Shown here in pieces: positions 19,908 through 29,092 of a DNA stretch of 29,092 nucleotides. The translations under genes were made by a program, and so were the position numbers. The notes under the pieces are model-generated. The model was not told the DNA's origin. It saw only the letters and a list, made by a program, of their open reading frames with translations, and searched no databases. The stretch is from Paramacrobiotus richtersi (taxonomy: Eukaryota; Tardigrada; Eutardigrada; Parachela; Macrobiotidae): NCBI GenBank assembly GCA_034698045.1, contig JAQGAU010000397.1, forward strand, positions 1 to 29,092. Reading direction: 5' to 3'. How positions within the stretch are numbered: position 1 is the stretch's first letter; the number at the start of each line of letters is the position of its first letter.

Positions 19908-20151
19908 GAGGGGCTTCAGCGCCCAGACTTACAATGAAAGTGCTGGATGAAGGCTGGATGCCAAAAGGACCAGGTTGCCGCAAGCTGCTCCCCCGATAAC
20001 TAGTGCGTTAGCTACGGTTCGGTCCCTTCGACCACCCAAAAACCAGGAGAGAAGTAACGTAATTGTAACCTACCAGAGCGTTACAGCGCACATTCTAATA
20101 ATTTGTAACCTGCTGTAGGCGCTTGCTGGAATTAGCAGCAGTAATCGTCGA

Positions 20152-21727
20152 TCACAGGTGAACCCAATAAGCACCCTGCCGTGAGCACTGTGGACTAGTA
20201 GGGCAGTCACAATATTCCGCAACAAACCCGACGTGCTCGATTAGGTCGACGGACGTGTCCACATGCTCGACAAGCCCGACTATCTGTAATCGCATACGAT
20301 ATTGGATGGATAAGTGTCCGCCACTAAATAACGGAAGCAGCACGGCTGGCAGAGATTTACCGTTCCCTAAATGGTATATACCGGCGTCGTAACGGAAAGT
20401 TAGTTTCTTTAGCGATTTGCGGGTGCTTATAACGGCTATGAATTATTTTGGATGACTACAGCCAGTTCCTGTAGTTTGCAGTTCAAATTGTGAACACGTA
20501 AGTTACCATTAAATTGATCTATTTCACTCACAAAAGGACTTATACCTTGTCAGATCAATATGAGTTCGCGTCCACATGCTAGAGCAGGCGGCGGAGCAGC
20601 GCGTTGTGCTGTACATGTCGGAAATCTTCATTTTCTGGCATTTATCGGCGTTTTCGGCCGTGATATTTCTAACATCTCCACATGCGATCTCCATGGAAAT
20701 CCGCCCTTTCTTCGTGTACTCCAGTAGCGGCAGCAAGGGGCAACAACGACACATGCTGTCCTCTTGACACAGAGGATTACCAAAGACAAAAACGTTCAAA
20801 TTGTTGAACTGGGGCCATGTCTTAAATATCGCTTCCGGGATGGAAGTCATCTTGTTGACACCGATATCTAGCTCGTTCGGTGATGGAAAAAACGGGTGAA
20901 GTCACCCGCATTACTTCAATGGAGTTGGTCTGCAGAGAAATCGCCTGCAAAGAATTTTCGTGGTAATATGCCGACGAATGGTAAAGGTGTGATTGTCTTA
21001 AACTTTGACACGTGCGTCTCTACATTGGATCAACCGAGAGACGCTAAAAACAGTTATATATGTACTTTAATTATTCTACGTATCACAAGCTTATTTACGT
21101 CGAGATTCGCGGCTACCGGAAGCAAAACAGACCAGTCAAAGGCCTGCAGTTTACTGTAGTCCAGTGCAAGCACCCGCAGCGCCAAAAATTTCCCCCCTTT
21201 CAATCCACTGAAAGCGTTTCCGGCAATTGTCTCCAAATCAGTCCCGGTGATGACTAGTCTCTCTAGCCGGTCAAGGCCTTCCAGAAGTTCCGCAGTCAGT
21301 TTTTTAATACTGGACGATACAATCTGCAGGTTCTGCAAAGTGCCCCTGACGTCCTTTAGCAAGGCACTAATTCTCTTTCCTGAGCTATAACGCCAAAATC
21401 AAAGTTGCAAAAGCGAATAAGCTCCAAATGCGTTCTTTTTGGTATGGAAATAACGTTGACATTTAGATAGGACATGGGGGCGCTTTGGATACAATCTTCG
21501 TTGCCATTTTGTGTATTGTTTGGTGCATTCAGAAGAAGCGATGTTAAATTCGCAGGAAGCTCGTGGACTGGAAAAAGCTGAGGTATGGTTTGATTCCCAA
21601 AGCACACTGCAGTGTAATCGTACAGGCTGAGATTTTCATACGAACAATTACTGAGCTGACTACCTGTACTGCCCGACTGACTAATCATGTAGATCGCCAA
21701 GATATACCCACCTGCAGAGTACCGCAT
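20152..21727 (-). pseudogene. Secreted LRR protein gene, frameshifted
   Basis: A paralogue of the LRR gene at 26111-28120. The first exon starts at ATG 21727 with a secretion leader (GGYILAIYMISQ). It continues through LRR-like sequence (LELIRFCNFDF, LERLVITGTDLETIAGNAF, LRVLALDYSKLQAFDWS) to a donor at 21098 (GAC|GTAAAT), the same place and phase as in the paralogue. The second exon probably starts at 20944 (acceptor CTTTGCAG). It carries LDIGVNKMTSIPEAIF and an LRR C-terminal cap with NPLCQEDSMCRCC, and ends at a GTGAGT donor (20531). A phase-compatible last exon is 20366-20152. Two frame breaks interrupt this alignment: near 21372-21385 and within the T6 run at about 20890. They may be true inactivation, unusual splicing or sequence errors, so the gene is called a probable pseudogene. 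Confidence 0.55.
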
Positions 21728-22894
21728 GGTTCCCTGATCTTCGAGATATCAGTGCTAGACAACGGTTGTGTTCGACTGCCTGTGCTGTATTTCCTGATAA
21801 TGATAGTAGCACTTTCTGGTCTTTACTCGATCAGTGCTGCGCAAATGCCCGCAGAATTACTGCAAAGACGCTGCAGGAAACGGCGATGACAATGTAATTT
21901 AATGTTTTCATACGCTCAACCGGTCTTAAATATGCACAGCATTGTCAGTCTGTCGCTCGCGATCGTGTGAAGTTACTTTTCGACATTGTGAAGCTTACTT
22001 AATAACCAGAACTTCGGCTAGTTCCTTCACTGCGACTGATCGATCCTTGCAGTTTTCTACGAGCACACTCACACTGTGTTTATAACCAGGCCCACTGCCG
22101 TTCTCTAGCGGCGGTATCTCTATCTTAACGGGAAATGAATAAAATCGAAATACAAGAATATCGATATTATTATTATTTATTATAATTTTAATATATAGAA
22201 ATGATAAGATATGTGAAGAGGAACTGCCGTGTGAGCATTAGGCAAATACGCACCGTACATACTGTATATGTATTCAAGCTTGTATGCGCGCTTGCCAAAC
22301 TTTTGACAAGAAAATTGCATCTGCTGCATCTTTTCACAACATATAATATCTCGAATTGTGCTTGAACTGTGCCTTAATGTAAAATTTCTTGAATCTTGCT
22401 TGAAATTTTGAAAACAACCTGTAATTCAGAGCTGGACGAGGTCAGAAACGAGACAACTCAGTAGTTCCATGCAACCCGCATCTGCGCTGGCTTGATGGCG
22501 GTGTCGCTATAAAACATATCACTAGCTCGAAATTCGAAGAATTTTTTTAGGACTTTTGTAATCACATAATTATGTGCTAAATCAGTGCTGCTGACTGAGC
22601 TTATAATATAAGCTTTTAATGGATATGCATTGCGGTCGAGTTTAAGCGCGTAGACACAATTGGTACTGCATGGAGATGCGCAATAGACTGCAATTTGAGC
22701 CCTGCAGATTATATCTTGCGATATAATCAGGCTATTCTGGCTCAGCACCACGTGTTACAGGCATTGCGCCGCGACCATGCTTGGTTGTTGGGTAGTCAGT
22801 AGTTTTCATATTCCGCGCTGCTTAGATTAAAGTCACTTAAACCGTGAATCTTCGTGCGCGCTGCTGCAACTTTGTGTCGACCGTGTTGTTCATC
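21728..22894. other. Intergenic region between two head-to-head genes
   Basis: The frameshifted LRR gene and the astacin-LRR gene diverge from here, so it should hold both promoters. It is AT-rich around 22130-22200. A 9-bp perfect stem with TTGC loop (GATTATATC / GATATAATC) lies at 22707-22728. The minus-strand frame 22458-22751 shows no protein feature and is not called. Confidence 0.4.
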
Positions 22895-25525
22895 ATGCAT
22901 GCTCCAACATCGATTCTTTCAAGCATACTCTTTGTTCTTATGATTGGCGTAATCGGCGGTAGGAGGTATCAAGCAAGGGGTAAGAAGAAGCCAGCAGTTT
23001 ACAACTGGAGATTCGGTTATTGATTGATATGCTGATTGTTCAGTGTACGAAACTTCGGAAGAGATGGACGATTACGATGCATATACTGTAACGGAAGGTG
23101 ATATTCTGGCAAGTACAAGAAAGGATGATGCATATCGAGCTTGGGTAAGATATTAACAATTATTAACTATCTTATAACCAGTGAACGATACCGCAATACT
23201 CCGTTTTGTTGTAGCTGCAGGGAAATATTCTCGATGATGAAGCATACCGATGGCCCGAAGGAAAGGTCATTTACCGATTGAGCCGAAGCCTGGGTAGGGT
23301 GAACAGCGTCTGCCCGTCGCGTTTCAGCGGCTGCTTATTGCGTGTGTGTAGATGGTGAGATGAAAGAAAAGGTCCACAAGGCCATGCACAATATTACTTG
23401 GACAACGAATAACTGTATTCGCTTTGCGGAAAGGACGAACGAGACCGCCTATGTTTACATCAGGCGGCCGCCGCCTGGGGAATTTGGGTAGGTAAATAAA
23501 ACAGACACCGCTAAATTGCTTCGATGTACGAGTATGCCTGTTGATGATTTGACTTGAGGAGGTAGGATCGGTGGACAGCTTCGTAGGAACCAGTTGGGAA
23601 AAATCACATCACAAGCGGCAGTTAAAGATTGTTATCGTAACTCTTATCTTTATAGATGCGTTTCTAATGTTGGACGACTCGGCTACAGACAGCAAGTTCG
23701 TCTTTCTCCGCAGTGTAAACTGCATGATATCATCCACGAGCTTCTCCATACTCTGGGGTTCTTCCACGAACATACACGACCAGATCGGGATAAGCATATA
23801 CAAGTGCAATGGGCAAATATCCAAGGTAAGCCACTATGAAAGAATAGTTAATAATTCTGCATATCCCAGTGATGTGTGCTCTAACCCTGTTCAATCCCGA
23901 ATAACCGTCTGACTGGATTTGCCCAGTCTGTCGTATTAGTTTTCCCTTTATGAAATCCTCTTACTGCGCCGGACGTTGTCCTGTTTTAACCGGGGTACTG
24001 TTTCACTTAATCTTGCATGACTTGTTGGAAGTAACTGGCTTTGGGTGGGACAAATCTACGAAAGCGAAACGAAAGTGATTTGATAATAAGACTAAGATAC
24101 TTTTACTTTTGCCGGTATTAAATGAGTTCTGCAGTGTGTTATTTTACCAACTGACACACCGAATCATACTGCTACAGTTCCGTAAAATGTGAAACTGGTC
24201 ATGCTAAAGACCTGAACCATCCACAAGCCCAATCATACTCGGTTCAGCTATCGAGTTAGCTTTTCAGGCAGCAATGAAGCGCATAACTTTGTTATACGCA
24301 ACGACTCCACCCAGCTTGGTTATCCCTACGATTTTCTCTCGATCATGCACTACCCGGCTTACGAGACTCGACCGGCGATCAGAAGTGTCGATCCGCACAG
24401 AAAACTTGGCGTCAACTTGGAACTGAGTCCGTGGGATGTCAAGAAGATTCTACGAGCTTATCATTGCGAAGACCGCGGTTTGCATACACTGTTTTACGTT
24501 ACTCCCGCGATGTTCCCATTCCCGTGATGTTTCTTTCAGATACCGACATCTGCACTACTGCAGCGGGTGCCTGCACCATTTACCATAGCAAACTGACCTT
24601 TGACGACAGCCGTCACCGAACCTGGTTGAACAAGTCAGCCGGGATGAGAGACTGCCATGGATTAACACAGTCCGCTAAGAATCAGGTCTCCGTCTACTGC
24701 TATCCAACAGCAACGCCCGACGACACGCTGTCGTTGGTCAAGGTTCTTCAGCATCGACTGGACGTGGCGCAATACACGGTTTTCGTCTTCGAAGCTGCGC
24801 TGACACGGGATCACCGGTTCAATCTGATCAAAGAGAAAGTCATGCATTTATGGATATCAACTTGTACGACAGACTCCACCACGTCCAAGCTGAGGAGGAA
24901 CATCTTCCCTAATTTGCTAGATTTCGGACTGCACAACTGCAGTCGGCAGAGAGTTGGTAGAAGCGATTTCGAGCAGTATCGCAAACTGCGCCGATTGGTG
25001 TTCCACGCGACAACTATTGCGCTGATCGAACGGAATGCTTTTCAATCACTTACACAGCTTCAGGTATACATCTCCACTAACGTTTTACATAGATTCCGTA
25101 TCTCTGACAAGACAGATACAATATGGAAACATCTAGAATATCGCTTGCTTGGAGGTTCTCTTTACTGTGTTATGGCGCTGTTGCTGTAGATTTTACAACT
25201 GGAAGAATGGTGGGAACCCAGATACCAAGCCGACCAGAGACAAGCGGAGCTGGTTCAGCATGCCCAACTGCTACACTGTAGTTGTGAATACGAATGGCTG
25301 CGGAACTGGTTGAAAAGCATGCCGCATGTGACCGAAGGAAAGAGGAAGGGACAAATTTACAACGGGAGCAGGGAAGTCACCGTGGGGGAGGTTTATATAA
25401 GCATCAACTGCAAGACAATAAGTGCCATTAGGTGGACCATTAAACTATGGGCTCGCTCACTCAGTGGCAGAAACTCAAACCCTGGCAGTTCACCTTTTTC
25501 CCAAAATGCGCCCAGCTGTGCTTGA
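22895..25525 (+). CDS. Secreted astacin metalloprotease fused to an LRR domain, 539 aa
   Basis: Eight exons: 22895-22958, 23044-23144, 23215-23293, 23352-23487, 23656-23825, 24268-24477, 24540-25063 and 25190-25525. All introns are GT-AG (85, 70, 58, 168, 442, 62 and 126 nt); phases agree (1620 nt). Residues 1-21 form a signal peptide. The propeptide has the astacin EGDI motif (39-42). The catalytic domain spans about 66-250: WPEGKVIY start, HELLHTLGFFHE (zinc ligands His154, His158, His164; Glu155), SIMHY Met-turn (208-212, Tyr212), and cysteines 103, 128, 147 and 250 matching the two standard disulfides. So it should be an active, secreted zinc endopeptidase. In the same frame follow a Cys-containing linker, an LRR segment (397-435, LRRLVFHATTIALIERNAF) and an LRR C-terminal cap (HCSCEYEWLRNWL, 457-469). 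No membrane anchor. Astacins usually carry EGF, CUB, MAM or ShK modules; LRR is not one I know. Weakest joint: exon 6 to 7. AATAAA lies at 25771. Confidence 0.85.
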
Positions 25526-26110
25526 TTAGCATCTCAATTTGTTTTGCACTGTACAACTAACAGCGTAGACAGAGAGCAAACACATAAAAGTACAAAAGGT
25601 TGTTTTTAAAGACAGGGTCCACTTGTTTTTTCTTTCAACGTTTGAGTATGGAAATTATGCGTGGTAACGTGAGTTTGATTTTGGCTACTGTTCCGTCGCG
25701 CGTTAACTGGGATAAGTTCTTTATTTGATCTGGAATCTTCCGGGCTACCTTGTTTTCTGGGCTGATGCCGAATAAATAAAAGTACATGCGTAACTGTATA
25801 TGTTGTTGGGTCTGTTGTTTGTACTGGGAGAACAGAGCTTGCGAGAGAGGGATATGTAACAATTAACACTCCCCCAAGACCAGAATGATTAAAACTACCA
25901 ATCCGTCAACAATCACCGTTTCTATAGTCCATGTAACTATGAATTTGTTCACATTAGAAAATGTGCTTGTATTAAAAGGCGCATTGTTGTCCAAGAGAAA
26001 GCCGCTGATAACGAACAGTTTGTCAGCTTTAAGGTGGTCGTTGTAACACTGATTATAAAAAAAATACGAATCAAGTCATCGACCATAAGGCCACCATTTC
26101 TTTGCTTATG
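25526..26110. other. 3' flanks of two converging genes
   Basis: The astacin-LRR gene and the intact LRR gene end tail-to-tail here. AATAAATAAA at 25771-25780 is a candidate polyadenylation signal for the plus-strand gene. TTTATT at 25720 is its minus-strand equivalent. No gene seen. Confidence 0.5.
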
Positions 26111-28120
26111 CTAACGAAGCGCGGCAGCATAGATGAGAAACTCAACGAAGGCTTCACGGCATTTCGGACTGGCTCTAGTATAGTAAACCAGTTTCGTCGC
26201 CGGTGACGTCTCAGGCTCCAAGCTGGACAGACCAAATCTTCCCTGGTGACAAATAACCTCCACGGTGTCTGGTCCAACCGAAACCGTGTTGTTGGTGGTG
26301 CTCAATAGAGGTGTATGGTTTTCGATCAGCCATTTATGCATGTTCTGTACGTGCTCCCGACACTTGAACGATTCATCCCCTGTATATTCCATTTTGACCG
26401 CATTACTTACATTAAACTGCCGGTCCGTTGGTAGTGTCATCCTACCCACTTTGCAGACAAACTTGAGGGGTGGCGAGGCTGAACAGAGTTCTTCTTTATA
26501 GAAATACTCCCCTTTGAGCACCGGTAACTGCGCTTCTTCTTGGTTCTGCTGGAGGTACAGCTCGTTGAGCTTCTCCAGAAATTTGGTTAAATGGTTGATG
26601 CACACGAGATTGGGTTCGCCGTTGAAGCGGATGCGCTTGGCTTGGGACTGCTGGGCGTTATGGTGGCTGACGGTGACCTTTCCTTTACGGCAGGAAATGA
26701 CGACTTCCTCCACTGGACGGGTGTCATGGATGTTGAGGGTGATTCCCGCCACCATCAACGCTTCACTGTGCACCTCTTCCATGAGAGTCCGGCACTCCTG
26801 GGTTCGATCGGCATCGAAGTCGGCGCGGATGGTCTCAAAGTCGTGCATGTTGTACACAAGACGCATTTTGTTCCCGCTGCAGCTGGTTCGGATGGGTGTC
26901 ATGTATGCACACGCCAAATCCGTTGTGCTGCCTGCAGCTGGGGCTCTCTGTCGGGATAGGACGTCCATCGGTAGATCGAACTTGATGGTGGCATCACCTG
27001 CACAGAGTTGAATAATCTTATATTAGTGCTGACTTATGTTTTTCTTTACTTACATTTGTCGACAATGCCCGGAAAAGAATGCGTCGCCGGTGGCTTGGAG
27101 CTGTCGAAGGACCACAGGTTGTTATTGGTGCCACAGTGGAAGGCTAAAAGAACGCCATGATTGCCCTGGAAGTGTGCTACGCGTTGCATCCAATCAGCCA
27201 ACGGTTTCAGTTTGCAACATGTGCAGGTCAGTTCATCAACACAAAACGAGTTGTACGTGAGATTAAACAACCGCAGTCTGGATATGTTAAAAGTGGCTAA
27301 AACCTCGGAGGGCATGCGATCCAGCTCGTTTTGCGCCAGGTCGACAATTTCAATGGATGGCAACGTAAAGTTTACTTCGTGTGGGAGTAGGCGTAAGCCA
27401 GAAGTCCGCTGTTCACCACCGGGTGCTTGCCGCCGCATAAGGATTTCCTGTTAATATAAACATGCATTTTACCAACTTTTTTTTATTACTGATGTGTGAG
27501 TCAAACCCAGCCGCGCCTTAATAGTATCGCCTCACTTTTAGATGAGAAGCAACTGGCGCAAATGTGCTCCAGTGGAAATACTCCAACCGATTCCCATTCA
27601 AATTCAGCGTCTTCAGTTTCCGACAACAGTCCTTAAAAGTATCCTTATCCACAGTCGCAATATCATTATTATCCAGCCAGAGAGTGTCTAACGCGTCAAA
27701 ATCTTTAAGAAACTCTCTATCCAGATATCCTATCTCGCTATCCTGAATCATCAATCGCTGAATATGATCCCGGACATTATAGAACATTTCTCGTATGGGC
27801 AAGCGAGTCTGGTTGACAAAGCGAAAGCCCCGCAGAGAAACGAAACGCAGACGCAGTGAGGCGGGCACTTGGTCCACATGGCCGCCTTGCTTCAGCTGAA
27901 TCTCGCCTTTACCGCTGCTGCTGCTGTCGGAGGCTATTTGAATGCCTACGGCTTGCTGGTGGATTTGCTGCATGTCGAAATTTCCCGGGATGGTAAAGAC
28001 GTCCCCGGTACAAATCTGGATACGGGTGCGGTTGCTGAATGTGCATTTTCTGTGCGGAGAGTTCTGTTGGCCGTTTACAAGGGAAAGGCAGAGGAGAATT
28101 AGTAGTTCGCTGCAGGGCAT
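26111..28120 (-). CDS. Secreted LRR protein with C-terminal cysteine repeats, 621 aa
   Basis: Three exons: 28120-27536, 27447-27054 and 26997-26111. Introns are 88 nt (GTGAGG / ATTAACAG) and 56 nt (GTAAGT / CTGTGCAG); phases agree (1866 nt). ATG 28120 opens a clear signal peptide (ELLILLCLSLVNGQ). LRRs occupy about 85-270: RLMIQDSEIGYLDREFL, LDTLWLDNNDIATVDKDTF, LKTLNLNGNRLEYF and IEIVDLAQNELDRMPSEVL. A Cys-rich C-terminal cap follows (LTCTCCKLKPLADWM). The last exon (327-621) holds three clear repeats and one diverged one, each with two Cys about 30 apart: C-x2-G-K/R start at 429, 508 and 576, a K-x2-x-Y/F core, and a second Cys at 459, 539 and 606. The diverged first copy has Cys at 356/366 and 395. 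No membrane span or clear lipid-anchor signal, so secreted. The module was not recognised; the gene may act in extracellular recognition or adhesion (inference). Confidence 0.88.
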
Positions 28121-29092
28121 GCTTTTCTCGAGTTAACCTGGATCATTTACAATACTATCGGTTTCACACTTTGTAAGAAAACGCACTGAACGGAAAGGCA
28201 GGCATTCCGCACGCGGCATACACAAGACCTTTCGGATCATCGCATGTACAGTTCAGTTGTTTAATGAAATGAAAGATGATATCTTTAGCACCTTTCGACA
28301 GTGAGAAATGCGAGAAATTGTATGGTATGAATCACCAGAGCAAAGTACCCTTCTTAAAGACTTCTATATCTGCCTGCTAAAACCAACAAAATCAAGTACA
28401 GGCTTTACAACTAGTAAAACAATGAATCACAGTCAACATGTGCTTTACTGCTCACTTGCTTACACTTGGGTGGGGTATGTGTCTTCAAGTCTTACAAAAC
28501 GAGTCTTACTGCGAACGGTCATTATGTATCATACAGCTTCGTAATACTGGCTCAAAGTGTGCAGTAGCACTGAGTCAAACAAGGCTACGTATATTACTAC
28601 ATATGTATATTTATAAGCAAACACGCTGTCGATTTTACCGAAAATGCAATCCTGAACTAATGAAGTTTTCGTTTTATGGGCAGGTTCTGTCTCATTTGAA
28701 TCAGAATTACGTTGTTCAACCACAAATGACGGCATCAAACACGCAGCAGTTCAAGGGAAATCGTAAAATAAAGAAACACTAGCTGTTAATTTGAATACGA
28801 ATGGCATCCATAATCCTGAAGCAATGCCAAACAGAATCGGTGCATGCAGACGGAAGTCCTTACGTGCACAAATTCCATTTGGTGAGCATTTGCTTCAACT
28901 GTCCATTTTCCATGAGTTTCAACAATGCAAAATTCAATGGGCGAAGCAGTGGTGAACCTACAAGCAGTACTCAGTTCATTTGGGTTGCACATGTTCTTTT
29001 GCATCAACAGCAGTATTCGTAGTATTTCTTAGTTCTCACCCTGCTGCACTGCCACTGCTAGGTAGTAAGTGTGCACAGCCGGTCGGTTAATG
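28121..29092. other. Upstream flank of the intact LRR gene
   Basis: Contains the presumed promoter of the minus-strand LRR gene. The open frames on both strands (for example 28438-28782 plus and 28786-29007 minus) have no recognisable domain, leader or splice context. Nothing else is supported to the end of the window. Confidence 0.4.

Noticed and set aside
26514..27011. Plus-strand 165-aa and 122-aa open frames
   Set aside because: Antisense to the well-supported third exon of the LRR gene.
1..29092. tRNA, rRNA or CRISPR features
   Set aside because: No T-arm/D-arm pairs of a tRNA, no rRNA-like sequence and no regularly spaced identical repeats were seen. CRISPR is not expected in animal DNA.

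Overview
This is animal nuclear DNA. It carries an intronless class A GPCR, a six-exon tetraspanin, a secreted astacin metalloprotease and secreted leucine-rich-repeat (LRR) proteins. The coding exons are split by GT-AG introns, many only about 50-90 nt long, mixed with introns of 150-450 nt. Small introns, dense genes and the protein types point to a small-genome invertebrate, possibly an ecdysozoan such as a tardigrade. That placement is inference; nothing here fixes the species. All spliced models below were built by hand from splice signals, reading phase and protein conservation.

Layout. At 174-2636 (minus) lies a multi-pass membrane protein gene, and at about 4145-4910 a decayed second copy of its 3' half. 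Positions 5131-6019 hold two small open frames that could encode secreted peptides (weak). Positions 6179-6441 hold an inverted repeat whose two arms encode the same peptide. A class A GPCR sits at 7242-8198 (plus). A block of inverted-repeat elements follows: a hairpin at 8745-8826, a MITE with TAA target duplication at 8841-9119, and a short inverted-repeat element at 10324-10477. A helical protein made of repeated units lies at 10470-12539 (minus). Next comes a 1158-bp TTAA-flanked palindromic element (12577-13734) split by a 500-bp hAT-like MITE (12729-13228), then another palindromic element (14059-14434).

A complete tetraspanin gene occupies 14449-16084 (minus). A decayed reverse-transcriptase retroelement (17812-19907, minus) is itself interrupted by a 499-bp insertion. 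The last 9 kb is a cluster of secreted LRR genes: a frameshifted LRR gene (20152-21727, minus), an astacin-LRR fusion gene (22895-25525, plus) and an intact LRR gene with a cysteine-repeat tail (26111-28120, minus).

The most interesting item is the astacin-LRR gene. Eight exons join in phase into a 539-residue secreted zinc protease with all zinc ligands, the Met-turn and four framework cysteines, followed by an LRR domain with a cysteine-rich LRR cap. It lies between two LRR-only genes, head-to-head with one and tail-to-tail with the other. This suggests the fusion arose inside an LRR gene cluster. Other strong items are the nested transposon (a 650-bp foldback element opened by a hAT MITE with a perfect 8-bp duplication), the unnamed C-x2-G cysteine repeats at the end of the intact LRR protein, and a short inverted-repeat element whose end appears to supply a host gene's stop codon.
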